A stretch of DNA of 18,712 bases from Candidatus Niyogibacteria bacterium CG10_big_fil_rev_8_21_14_0_10_42_19 (GCA_002774705.1 PFCN01000041.1:763-19474); one strand, 5' to 3'. Numbered from the stretch's first letter, positions 1 through 6,867 are shown. Numbers and translations: made by a program. Notes: generated from the letters alone by a model not told the origin.

Positions 1-2007
1 ATCGCCGGAAATAGAGCCGAAAAAACTTTGGAGGTAGAAATATTTAACACGCCGGTAGTTATTAATGAAGTCGCGTGGATGGGTACACCCGATCATCCGG
101 AAGACGAGTGGATAGAACTGTTCAACCCGACAAGCAGGGAAATAACATTCGGCGACTCTTGGGTATTATATTCAGCATCAGATAATTCTCCTCATATAAA
201 TCTTACGGGGACGATTTCTGCGGGCGGTTATTATTTAATAGAAAGAAAAAACACGGATGAAGAAGATGAGGCGTCAGAAAGTCCGGTGATAGATATTAAT
301 GCCGATCTATGGGTGGGCTTCGGGGTCGGACTTAATAATAAGGGAGAAAATTTAAAACTTATTAGGGCATCAACAACCATTGACGAGGTCCCTTATTGTT
401 ATAATTGGTGCGCGAAGGGAACAACCTATAGCGGGGGCAGGTCTATGGAAAAATTTGATCCTTTGTCGCCATCTTCCGATTGGGCAAATTGGGGGACTCA
501 TAATACTTTTTTAAAAAACGGAGTAAGCGTTGACGGCGCTTTGTTGAACGCAACGCCCGGGGCAAAAAATAGTATTAGTTATCAAATTGCCAATGGCGAT
601 TCTATAAACACAAAAACAGTTCTTAAAAAATCGCAGGGCACATACCTTGTTCCGAGCAAATTTTTTACGGTAAAATCCGGAGCCGAACTTACGATCGAGC
701 CGGGGGTGGTGATAAAATTTCATCCCGAAGGGGGGAGTAGGATAAATGTGGAAGGAGTTATAAACGCGGAGGGTTCTGATGATGATCCTATAATTTTTAC
801 TTCGTTCAGGGATGATGAATATGGGGGAGATTTTAATGGTGATGCTACCACGACCGCGCCCGCCCCGGGGGATTATAGGAGCATTCATATTACTTCATCA
901 TCCGTCGGGTCGGTTCTTGATAACGTAATCGTGCGTTATGGGGGGAGATTTTTTACTCCGACCATCACTAGTCAAAGAACTTCATTGCTGGTTGAGGCGA
1001 ATCAAATTGAAATTAAAAATTCTATTATTGAACACTCTTTGGTTAATGGGGTGTCATTAATTAATTCCGGAGCGGAATTTAAAAATAATATTATTCGTTT
1101 TAATAATAATGACGCAATTGCCGTCGGGGTGTTGGTAGAAAGCGGATCCCCCGTAATAAGTTTTAATAAGTTTGAAAATAATACGATAGGCCTTCGAACG
1201 ATCGATGCTTCTGATTCGATAATAAATTCAAATGAATTTATTGATAACACAACCAAAGCGATGGAGATATTTGGGTTAATTCCTAAGATCAATTTAAATT
1301 ATGGATCGGGAAACGGGATTGAGGGAATTTTAATCAGTAGCAATCTTCTTTCTGCCGGCGCATCCACTCTTGAGAAAAACGATCTGCCTTATATTTTGAA
1401 CGATACGGTTTCTTTGGGAGGCGGCTTTGTTCTTTCTTTTGAGCCGGGCGTTGTTATCAAGGGCGATAAGTCCGGTAGAAGCAGATTTACCGTTCGAGAC
1501 GGAGGCAAGATCTTATATAACGGTTCGTCCGCGGATGATGTCGTGTTTACTTCTTTTTATGATGATACGATCGGCGGTGATGTCGACAACAGCCCCGACT
1601 TGACTCCAAAATTCGGTGATTGGTACGGCATAGAAATATTGTCCGGCGGTTTTGTCGATATATCGGGGTTTACTCTTCGTTATGCCGGTAAGTGGGGAGG
1701 GATAGGTGAAGACTTGGGAGGAATTAGAATAAAAGGAGGCGAAGCTATTATAAGAAACGCTCTTATCGAAAATAATTATCAATATGGAATAAGGATAATT
1801 GATGATGGGATCCTGGATATGATCGACTCAACAATAAAAGATCACGTTGAGCAAAAAAATAGCAACGCGGTGGGAATAAAAATTAATTCATCAATAGTAA
1901 GTTTGGAAAACATAATTTTCTCCAACAACAAATTTGATATCGGGATTGCAGGTAGCTCTACTATAAGTTGCGTCAATTGCGGGGAATACACGACGGAAGA
2001 GCCGTAA
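1..2007 (+). CDS. Lamin-tail domain / right-handed beta-helix surface protein, 5' truncated
   Basis: The reading frame is open to the left edge, so the true start lies outside the window; the TTG at 28 is only the first possible start codon inside it and has no SD. Counting from that TTG, residues about 11-175 look like a lamin-tail domain (VVINEVAWMG, DEWIELFNP, then NATPGAKN). The rest is rich in short Asn/Ile-rich strands (IEIKNSIIEHS, FKNNIIRFNNN) typical of right-handed parallel beta-helices. A module is present twice: EPGVVIKF at 224-231 with FTSFRDDEYGGD at 257-268, and EPGVVIKG at 472-479 with FTSFYDDTIGGD at 507-518, about 248 residues apart. No C-terminal anchor or sorting signal is seen. 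Lamin-tail plus beta-helix proteins are usually secreted or cell-surface proteins; a structural or adhesive role is inferred. No catalytic residues could be identified. The last codons give a Cys-x2-Cys close to the end. Confidence 0.8.
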   Translation: MAGNRAEKTLEVEIFNTPVVINEVAWMGTPDHPEDEWIELFNPTSREITFGDSWVLYSASDNSPHINLTGTISAGGYYLIERKNTDEEDEASESPVIDINADLWVGFGVGLNNKGENLKLIRASTTIDEVPYCYNWCAKGTTYSGGRSMEKFDPLSPSSDWANWGTHNTFLKNGVSVDGALLNATPGAKNSISYQIANGDSINTKTVLKKSQGTYLVPSKFFTVKSGAELTIEPGVVIKFHPEGGSRINVEGVINAEGSDDDPIIFTSFRDDEYGGDFNGDATTTAPAPGDYRSIHITSSSVGSVLDNVIVRYGGRFFTPTITSQRTSLLVEANQIEIKNSIIEHSLVNGVSLINSGAEFKNNIIRFNNNDAIAVGVLVESGSPVISFNKFENNTIGLRTIDASDSIINSNEFIDNTTKAMEIFGLIPKINLNYGSGNGIEGILISSNLLSAGASTLEKNDLPYILNDTVSLGGGFVLSFEPGVVIKGDKSGRSRFTVRDGGKILYNGSSADDVVFTSFYDDTIGGDVDNSPDLTPKFGDWYGIEILSGGFVDISGFTLRYAGKWGGIGEDLGGIRIKGGEAIIRNALIENNYQYGIRIIDDGILDMIDSTIKDHVEQKNSNAVGIKINSSIVSLENIIFSNNKFDIGIAGSSTISCVNCGEYTTEEP

Positions 2008-2010
2008 AAT

Positions 2011-2039
2011 AAAAAAAAGCGGGGTTTTATAGCTCCCGC
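2011..2039 (-). terminator. Intrinsic terminator of the 54-residue gene
   Basis: Read on the minus strand: GCGGG, an 11-nt loop, CCCGC (2019-2039), followed by eight T (2018-2011) and more T-rich sequence. It lies 42 nt past the stop at 2082. On the plus strand the hairpin follows the stop at 2007 closely but has no T run, so it mainly serves the minus strand. Confidence 0.75.
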
Positions 2040-2081
2040 CTTAGCGCTTAATTTCGTATATATTGAGTAAGTCTACCGGCG

Positions 2082-2246
2082 TTATCTCGTATTTTTATCG
2101 GGCATTATCTCATACAACGTTCCTTTTTCCGGAGGTTTAGGCATTGATCCTTCTCTCGAGATTTTTTCCATCCTTAGATAAAGAAAAACGATTAATATCG
2201 TCAACAGCAAAAAGATTCTCATCATCGCTTTCGTTTTGATTTTCAC
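2082..2246 (-). CDS. Small single-pass membrane protein, 54 aa, function unknown
   Basis: A GTG-started frame encodes a Lys-rich N-terminus (residues 2-10), one hydrophobic segment at about 11-24 (IFLLLTILIVFLYL), and a polar Pro/Lys/Glu-rich tail ending at residue 54. The charge pattern suggests the N-terminus is inside and the tail outside, or an uncleaved signal anchor. Support for a real gene: an SD-like AAAGGAG at 2254-2260, seven bases from the GTG; a promoter-like TTGACC-17-TAAAAA upstream at 2287-2315; and a terminator with eight T downstream. It lies between the surface protein and the uxs-like gene. I do not recognise the family. Possible roles such as a membrane anchor or an accessory to its neighbours are guesses only. 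Confidence 0.6.
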   Translation of the reverse strand: MKIKTKAMMRIFLLLTILIVFLYLRMEKISREGSMPKPPEKGTLYEIMPDKNTR

Positions 2247-2286
2247 GCCTCTTCTCCTTTGAGTTTTTTTATATCAATCTAGTCCC

Positions 2287-2315
2287 TTTTTATCAGTTTT
2301 ATTAAAAAGGGTCAA
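2287..2315 (-). promoter_or_regulatory. Candidate promoter for the 54-residue gene
   Basis: On the minus strand TTGACC (2310-2315) is followed after 17 nt by TAAAAA (2287-2292), about 40 nt before the GTG at 2246. It overlaps an AT-rich 9-bp inverted repeat (CCCTTTTTA / TAAAAAGGG, 2284-2311), which could instead be a weak terminator for the gene ending at 2330, although it has no T tract. Confidence 0.4.
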
Positions 2316-2329
2316 TCGCGAGAGTATTT

Positions 2330-3271
2330 TTAATTCTCGGCTATTTTTTTAAAATAATCTATCGTTTTTTTGAGTCCTTCTTCAAGAGGCACGGCCGGCT
2401 CCCATCCCAGCTTTTCGCGCGCCAAAGTTATATCCGGTTTTCTTTTTAAAGGGTCGTCTTCAGGCAAAGAATTGTACGTTATTTTATTTTTTGAACCGGT
2501 CAGCACGATTATTTTTTCGGCAATTTCCAAGATAGTAAATTCTTGAGGATTTCCTATGTTAACGGGTCCGATAAAATTTTCCTTTTCCATCATGGCGGAC
2601 ATTCCGGAGATGAGGTCGTCTATATATTGAAAGCTTCTTGTTTGTGAGCCGGTGCCGTAGATCGTGATGTCCTCATTTTTGAGAGCTTGAATTATAAAAT
2701 TTGAAACAACCCGTCCGTCATCCATGGCCATCCGCGGTCCGTATGTATTGAAAATTCTTACTATCTTTATATCCGTCCCGTATTGGCGGTGATAATCCAT
2801 CATTAGGGTTTCAGCGCACCTCTTTCCTTCGTCGTAGCAAGCCCGCGGTCCCAGAGTGTTTACGTTTCCGCGGTAAGTTTCTTTTTGGGGGTGCTCCATC
2901 GGGTCGCCATAAACCTCGGAAGTTGATGCTTGGAGTATCCGCGCTTTTTTTTCGCGCGCCAATTCGAGCATATTAATTACGCCAAGGACGCTTGTTTTTA
3001 CCGTTTCCACCGGATTTTTTTGGTACCAAATTGGGGAGGCGGGGCACGCTAAATTATAAATTTGGTCGATCTCTCCCTCAATTTCAAATTTTTTATTGAT
3101 ATCGCGCTCAATAAATGAAAAATCGGGGTTTGAAAGAAAGCGCTCAATATTTTCTTTTGAGCTTGAAAAAAGGTTATCCACAGCGATAACCCGGTCATTT
3201 TTATTGAGAAGGTATCCGCACAAATTAGAACCGATAAAACCTGATCCTCCCGTGACAAGTATTGTTTTCAC
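2330..3271 (-). CDS. uxs: UDP-glucuronate decarboxylase (UDP-xylose synthase), extended SDR family
   Basis: Predicted to convert UDP-glucuronate to UDP-xylose with bound NAD, in the cytoplasm, for polysaccharide synthesis. The 313-residue length fits the soluble bacterial form. Visible: Rossmann motif GGSGFIG at 8-14; the family signature ACPASPIWYQKNPVETVKTS at 75-94; STSEVYGDP at 116-124; catalytic Y146-x3-K150 in CYDEGKR; RIFNTYGPRM at 172-181; and DGRVVSNF at 185-192 with QTRSFQYIDD at 210-219. These motifs separate it from UDP-glucose 4-epimerase and dTDP-glucose 4,6-dehydratase. It starts with GTG at 3271, without a clear SD, 12 nt after the stop of the cyclophilin gene, so the two are probably one operon. 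It is separate from the main glycosyltransferase cluster, which points the other way and starts 4.5 kb off. The assignment is by family motif; substrate is inferred. Confidence 0.87.
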   Translation of the reverse strand: MKTILVTGGSGFIGSNLCGYLLNKNDRVIAVDNLFSSSKENIERFLSNPDFSFIERDINKKFEIEGEIDQIYNLACPASPIWYQKNPVETVKTSVLGVINMLELAREKKARILQASTSEVYGDPMEHPQKETYRGNVNTLGPRACYDEGKRCAETLMMDYHRQYGTDIKIVRIFNTYGPRMAMDDGRVVSNFIIQALKNEDITIYGTGSQTRSFQYIDDLISGMSAMMEKENFIGPVNIGNPQEFTILEIAEKIIVLTGSKNKITYNSLPEDDPLKRKPDITLAREKLGWEPAVPLEEGLKKTIDYFKKIAEN

Positions 3272-3283
3272 GTTTTTATAAGA

Positions 3284-3958
3284 TTATTCGCCCAAAACGA
3301 TTTTTTTGATAATAACGGGGTTAATCGGCATATCTCTGGCTCCGGTCGCGACATTGGCGATAGCGTTAACTACGTCCATACCTTCAATAACCAGCCCAAA
3401 AACAGGATGTTTGCTCGCCATGGGCTCTTTATTAAAATCAAGGAAAGAGTTGTCCACAAGGTTTATAAAAAACTGGCTTCCTCCGCTGTTTGCTTGCCCC
3501 GTGTTTGCCATTGAGATAGTCCCGTGGACATTTGAAAGTCCTTCAACAAATTCATCTTGAATAGTGTATCCCGGCCCTCCCTGTCCGTAGGTGGCGGTGT
3601 TTGCCCCTTTGGTATTGGGGTCTCCTCCCTGGATCATAAATCCTTTTATAACCCGGTGAAATTTAGTGCCGTCATAAAATCCTTCTTTTGTGAGTTTTAT
3701 AAAATTACCCGTGGTTATCGGCATCTTTTCGGTAAAAAGCTCAATCACTATATCTCCTTTATTTGTTTTGAATGTTGCCGTCATATTTTGTATTTCTTGG
3801 TCATTTATATTATTTAAATTTTCCTCAGCCGTTTCGTTTTGGATAGGAGGAGTTATATTTTCTTCTTTGGCTGAATTGTTACCCCAAGGGTAGAGGAACC
3901 AAGCCAGTACCAATCCGGTTATTACCAGGAGCACGGCTAAGGGTATACATCTCTTCAT
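3284..3958 (-). CDS. Membrane-anchored cyclophilin-type peptidyl-prolyl isomerase
   Basis: Predicted to catalyse cis-trans isomerisation of prolyl bonds in exported proteins. From the chosen ATG the protein has 224 residues: Lys/Arg at 2-3, a hydrophobic segment at about 5-23 acting as signal anchor or signal peptide, a polar Asn/Glu-rich linker at 26-58, and a cyclophilin domain at about 60-223. Hallmarks are FHRVIKGFMIQGGDP (100-114, with the catalytic-type Arg102), SGGSQFFI (158-165) and HPVFGLVIEGMDVV (184-197). No lipobox Cys is evident beyond Cys4. A GTG at 3976 would add six residues, but it falls inside a promoter-like sequence (TTGAAC-17-TATCTT) whose -10 ends 8 nt before the ATG, so the ATG is preferred and the transcript would be nearly leaderless. 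It is followed 12 nt later by the uxs-like gene. Being outside the membrane fits a chaperone for surface proteins. Confidence 0.85.
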   Translation of the reverse strand: MKRCIPLAVLLVITGLVLAWFLYPWGNNSAKEENITPPIQNETAEENLNNINDQEIQNMTATFKTNKGDIVIELFTEKMPITTGNFIKLTKEGFYDGTKFHRVIKGFMIQGGDPNTKGANTATYGQGGPGYTIQDEFVEGLSNVHGTISMANTGQANSGGSQFFINLVDNSFLDFNKEPMASKHPVFGLVIEGMDVVNAIANVATGARDMPINPVIIKKIVLGE

Positions 3959-3966
3959 AATGATAA

Positions 3967-3995
3967 AAGATAACACAAAAAATATTTTTGTTCAA
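3967..3995 (-). promoter_or_regulatory. Candidate promoter for cyclophilin-uxs
   Basis: Minus strand TTGAAC (3990-3995), a 17-nt spacer, and TATCTT (3967-3972). The -10 ends 8 nt before the ATG at 3958, which predicts a leader of only a few bases. No SD precedes the ATG, in keeping with leaderless translation. Confidence 0.4.
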
Positions 3996-4034
3996 GAAAA
4001 TTGAGGGTTTTGACGCGAGGATAATATAGTAACA

Positions 4035-4547
4035 CTATCTTATGAACATGCCGACGCGGATTATTATTGCCGCGAAGGCGTTTGTGACCACTATTTTATA
4101 TATTTCGTTAAAAAATGTGCCTTCTTCAAAATAGCTTAAGATGGATGCGGTTATTAAAAAGGCAACCCAGATTGATACGAAGAACTCGCGTCTTAAGCGT
4201 ATTGTTTTTAATCTTCGGCGTTCGACTTCCTTGATTACGAGGTAGACTCCAAGAGCGCCCAAGTATGGATCGGCGAGAGTTTCGACAAGGAACGGGAATG
4301 AGGGCGGGACGCTTTCGTTAAAAAAGAAGGTGGCTATTGTTATTGCAAGGTAGAAATAAGTAAAGATGCTGAACAGCACATAAAGGATATCCACAAGTCT
4401 CTCTTTTAGGTATTCTTTTAGGGCGCCATAAGCATCAACTAAAGAGGCCTCTTCTTTGAAGAGTTTCAAATTTGCCGTATTTCTCAACACAATATGCGTC
4501 CACCAAGCCATACTCGGAGCTTCTTTCTGTAAAAAAGACCCGGGCAT
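4035..4547 (-). CDS. Integral membrane protein of unknown function, about four TM segments
   Basis: 170 residues with hydrophobic stretches at about 51-76, 92-107, 123-139 and 149-167. The second is followed by a basic patch (KEVERRRLKTIRLRR, 106-120) that probably sits on the cytoplasmic side. The amphipathic N-terminal 45 residues are soluble. I do not recognise a family and see no catalytic motif. The ATG at 4547 is used here because a -10-like TATAAC (4556-4561) ends 8 nt before it, as seen for the cyclophilin gene. An ATG at 4511 (MAWW) is an alternative and would shorten the protein to 158 residues. No convincing SD precedes either one. The stop is 76 nt from the cyclophilin ATG with no terminator between, so read-through into that operon is likely. 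Confidence 0.6.
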   Translation of the reverse strand: MPGSFLQKEAPSMAWWTHIVLRNTANLKLFKEEASLVDAYGALKEYLKERLVDILYVLFSIFTYFYLAITIATFFFNESVPPSFPFLVETLADPYLGALGVYLVIKEVERRRLKTIRLRREFFVSIWVAFLITASILSYFEEGTFFNEIYKIVVTNAFAAIIIRVGMFIR

Positions 4548-4608
4548 GACTTAATGTTATACATACTTTACCTACTGGATATTCAGAAGTTATCCACCGC
4601 TTTTTAAC

Positions 4609-4641
4609 ACAAAACCCTTCAATATTCATGAAGGGTTTTGT
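4609..4641. terminator. Perfect 13-bp hairpin, terminator-like
   Basis: ACAAAACCCTTCA pairs with TGAAGGGTTTTGT around the loop ATATTCA. The A-rich and T-rich arms resemble a bidirectional terminator, but neither side has a T run beyond the stem itself, and it sits between divergent genes where no terminator is needed. It may instead be a leader or RNA structure. Confidence 0.4.
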
Positions 4642-4733
4642 AAAAGTACTTGACAGATTTTTCATCTGATCATCTTATCGGACAGTTATGTCAAAAAAAC
4701 CTTTTATTGCCTTATCTATCCTTCCTTATTTAT

Positions 4734-4762
4734 ATTATACCATGTCCGTTTAATTTTTTGAA
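4734..4762 (-). promoter_or_regulatory. Extended -10 promoter pointing left
   Basis: Minus strand TTCAAA (4757-4762), a 17-nt spacer, and TATAAT (4734-4739) preceded by TGG, a perfect extended -10. Transcription would begin near 4727, giving the membrane-protein gene a leader of about 180 nt that includes the 13-bp hairpin. The half-sites ATGTCCGT (4742-4749) and ACGGACAT (4767-4774) flank the -35, as an operator would. Confidence 0.5.
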
Positions 4763-4852
4763 CATTACGGACATAAATATCTATTAGGATTCCGATATAC
4801 GAATGAATGGGAATAATTTAAGATATTAATATACGTAGTACGAATAATAATA

Positions 4853-5497
4853 ATGGCTGGAAATAAAATAAAAAAACGAGCGGAAGTAATTTATAAGTGC
4901 CTGCGCAATAGATATCCTGCAGGAAAAACTGTTTTAAAATATTCAACCCCCGTCCAAATGCTTGTGGCAACCGTTCTTTCGGCGCAGACCACCGATAAAA
5001 AAGTGAATCAAATCACACAAGACGAGGGTCTTTTTAAAAAATATAGGACAGTCAATGATTTCGCGGACGCCAAGCTTAAAACTTTCGAAAAAGAGATAAG
5101 ACCACTTGGATTTTATAAACAAAAAGCAAAAAATATCATTTCTGCCGCGCGCGTGATACGTCGGGATTTTGGCGGCAAAATTCCAAAAAATATAGATAAA
5201 TTAATACTTTTGCCCGGTGTCGGCCGTAAAACGGCAAATATCGTTTTAAATCACGTCTATAATATTGCCGAAGGGATTGCCGTGGATACGCACGTTCGCC
5301 AGGTTTCGAGGCGACTGGGTTTTACTCAAGAAAATAATCCCGATAAAATAGAGCAGGACTTGATGGATATCTTTCCAAAAAAATGTTGGAGATACGTTAA
5401 TTACGCTATGGTTGATTATAACCGCGAGGTATCAAAAAACCGCATAGATAAAGACGCTCTTTTAAAACAAATTTGTCCTCAGGCATTTAAAAATTAG
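4853..5497 (+). CDS. nth: Endonuclease III-like DNA glycosylase/AP lyase lacking the 4Fe-4S cysteines
   Basis: Predicted base-excision repair enzyme that removes oxidised pyrimidines and cuts the abasic strand. The 214-residue length matches Nth. Visible: LSAQTTD at 42-48; helix-hairpin-helix LPGVGRKTA at 120-128 with the lyase Lys126; and VDTHVRQVSRRLG at 144-156 with the catalytic Asp145. Known Nth enzymes end with a Cys-x6-Cys-x2-Cys-x5-Cys cluster. Here the C-terminal part (VDYNREVSKNRIDKDALLKQ onward) has only Cys208, after an isolated Cys178, so no cluster can form. The ATG has no SD; the upstream stretch is very AT-rich. The next gene starts 90 nt downstream. No frameshift is seen near the end, so cluster loss looks genuine and not an artefact. 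Confidence 0.88.
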   Translation: MAGNKIKKRAEVIYKCLRNRYPAGKTVLKYSTPVQMLVATVLSAQTTDKKVNQITQDEGLFKKYRTVNDFADAKLKTFEKEIRPLGFYKQKAKNIISAARVIRRDFGGKIPKNIDKLILLPGVGRKTANIVLNHVYNIAEGIAVDTHVRQVSRRLGFTQENNPDKIEQDLMDIFPKKCWRYVNYAMVDYNREVSKNRIDKDALLKQICPQAFKN

Positions 5498-5574
5498 CCC
5501 TCAAGTTTTTAAAAAATAACCCGCAAATATCTCAAAATAAGGCATTGTTGAGGCGTTTGATAAATTTAAACAAA

Positions 5575-5583
5575 AAAGGAGGT
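5575..5583 (+). promoter_or_regulatory. Consensus ribosome binding site
   Basis: AAAGGAGGT, the full anti-SD complement, lies a few bases before the GTG at 5588 and settles that start. It stands out because nearly all other genes in the window have no SD. Confidence 0.8.
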
Positions 5584-5587
5584 AAGG

Positions 5588-6700
5588 GTGAACAGTCAAA
5601 ATATTCCGGTTATCGTCATTACGGGCGGGCCGTGCGCCGGCAAATCCACTGCTTTGAATTATATTCCCGAAAAATTATGGGCTTATGGTATAAGCTCCGT
5701 AACCGTACCCGAAACCGCGACAGAGCTTCTTATGAATAATGTCCGGGTTAATCAGGACGGTCTCAGCCAATCTGACTTTGAGTATCATTTAATGATGATG
5801 ATGATAGAAAAAGAAGCTCGATATTTGGAGATACTGAAAAATTATCCTAATAATAAAAAGGTTCTGATATGTGACAGGGGATTAATGGACGCGCGCCCAT
5901 ATCTTTCGCCGGGGGAATTTGAGGCGGTTATCGAGGTAATGGGTTTATCCACAGGCCAGATTTTTCAAAGATATTCCGCGGTTTTTCATCTTATAACGGC
6001 GGCGAGCGGCGCTCCTTCTTTTTATACCAAGGAAAATAATAATGCCCGGATAGAAAATGTTGAACAAGCTATCCAAAAAGATGAAGAAAATAAAAATGCA
6101 TGGACCGGCCATCCCCATCTCAGAATTATCGATAACAGCACGGATTTTGAAGGGAAAATGAAACGCCTTTTGCAGGCTATTTGCCACCATTTGGGGGTAC
6201 CCGAACCCCTTGAAATAGAACGGAGATTTCTTGTGGATCCGATAAGCGCAAGCCGGATATGCGAACATATTAAAGTCGCGAAAGTTCCGATTGAGCAGTG
6301 TTATTTGAAAAGCGCGAAAGATGGCCATGTGCGCGTAAGAAGGTGGGGAGATCAGGGGTCGGCCAGCTATTACAGAACCATAAAACGAAGGATAAGCGAG
6401 GGCACCAGGACCGAAACCGAGAGCTCAATCAGCCCGCGAGAGTATTTTGGCGCGATACAGAATGAAAAAGACGAGAGATTCGAAATTATCCAAAAAATCA
6501 GGCATTGTTTCATCTGGCAAAACCAATATTTTGAGCTTGATATTTTTACGGAACCCGAATGGTGCAGGGGTATCGCTATACTTGAGATAGAGCTTACTAA
6601 TTTTAATGACGAGGTTTTACTTCCTCCTTTTATTAATATCAACTCCGAAATTACCGGTAACAAAAAGTTGGGAAATCGCGAGCTCGCGCGAAAAAGATAA
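5588..6700 (+). CDS. AAA_28 P-loop NTPase fused to a CYTH domain
   Basis: Two domains in 370 residues. Residues 5-200 form a P-loop NTPase of the AAA_28 type: Walker A GGPCAGKST at 13-21, PETATELL at 41-48, and VLICDRG at 92-98 as the Walker B/DRG element. Residues 207-365 form a CYTH (triphosphate tunnel) domain starting at LEIERRFLVD, with RVRRWG at 249-254, YYRTIKRR at 261-268, FELDIF at 315-320 and ILEIEL at 331-336. The CYTH signature ExExK appears here as E209-x-E211-x-R213, with Arg in the Lys place. CYTH enzymes hydrolyse or handle triphosphates with divalent metal; AAA_28 proteins resemble nucleotide or nicotinamide-riboside kinases. The fused architecture is known, but the substrate cannot be read from the sequence. 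GTG start with a consensus SD; a strong terminator follows. Confidence 0.85.
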   Translation: MNSQNIPVIVITGGPCAGKSTALNYIPEKLWAYGISSVTVPETATELLMNNVRVNQDGLSQSDFEYHLMMMMIEKEARYLEILKNYPNNKKVLICDRGLMDARPYLSPGEFEAVIEVMGLSTGQIFQRYSAVFHLITAASGAPSFYTKENNNARIENVEQAIQKDEENKNAWTGHPHLRIIDNSTDFEGKMKRLLQAICHHLGVPEPLEIERRFLVDPISASRICEHIKVAKVPIEQCYLKSAKDGHVRVRRWGDQGSASYYRTIKRRISEGTRTETESSISPREYFGAIQNEKDERFEIIQKIRHCFIWQNQYFELDIFTEPEWCRGIAILEIELTNFNDEVLLPPFININSEITGNKKLGNRELARKR

Positions 6701-6734
6701 ATATTACGCTTGTGGTGAGCAATGTTGAACCATA

Positions 6735-6762
6735 AAAAATCCCGCACATACGGGATTTTTCT
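6735..6762 (+). terminator. Intrinsic terminator after the AAA_28-CYTH gene
   Basis: AAAAATCCCG (6735-6744), loop CACATA, CGGGATTTTT (6751-6760), then CTT. This is a 10-bp perfect stem whose descending arm ends in the T tract; it would also work on the other strand. Confidence 0.9.
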
Positions 6763-6780
6763 TATTACTCAATACCTGGT

Positions 6781-6803
6781 GTTCAATAACGAGCGTTCAA
6801 TAA
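6781..6803. repeat. Short direct repeat upstream of rsmE
   Basis: GTTCAATAA occurs at 6781-6789 and 6795-6803, 14 bp apart, in the spacer before rsmE. It could be a binding site or chance in AT-rich DNA. Confidence 0.3.
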
Positions 6804-6867
6804 GTGTTGGATAAGTTCGGATTTTAAAATTAATTGCTTAAATTTTTATTTTGTCGCAAAATATAAT

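Larger units (their letters stand above)
4548..4852. other. Structured divergent intergenic region
   Basis: This 305-nt region separates a minus-strand operon from the plus-strand nth gene. It holds a perfect 13-bp stem with a 7-nt loop (4609-4641); a plus-strand TTGACA-17-TCTTAT (4650-4678); a minus-strand extended -10, TGGTATAAT (4734-4742); and GGACA-type half-sites at 4679-4692, 4742-4749 and 4767-4774. A 21-codon plus-strand frame (4688-4753) begins 9 nt after the TCTTAT and is Tyr/Leu/Ile-rich; I do not call it a gene. A structured leader, a small RNA, or simply two regulated promoters are all possible. Confidence 0.5.

Noticed and set aside
28..30. TTG as the start of the lamin-tail protein
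   Set aside because: The frame stays open to base 1, there is no SD, and the upstream in-frame residues look like the end of another domain. The gene is treated as 5' truncated.
4590..4598. DnaA-box-like TTATCCACC, with further TTATCCACA near 3175 and 5946
   Set aside because: The boxes are kilobases apart, two lie inside coding sequence, and there is no AT-rich unwinding element or dnaA/dnaN nearby, so this is not an origin.
4435..4665. 76-codon minus-strand frame in the divergent region
   Set aside because: It overlaps the membrane-protein gene by 113 nt in another frame, runs through the 13-bp hairpin, has no SD and shows no recognisable protein features.
4688..4753. 21-codon plus-strand frame behind a TTGACA promoter-like sequence
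   Set aside because: Too short and AT-rich to call without conservation data; mentioned within the intergenic feature only.
5482..5514. AT-only inverted repeat TTTAAAAA / TTTTTAAA around the nth stop
   Set aside because: The stem has no GC pairs and would be too weak to act as a terminator.
5545..5739. 64-codon plus-strand frame overlapping the AAA_28-CYTH gene
   Set aside because: Most of it lies in a shifted frame of a well-supported gene and its composition is not protein-like.
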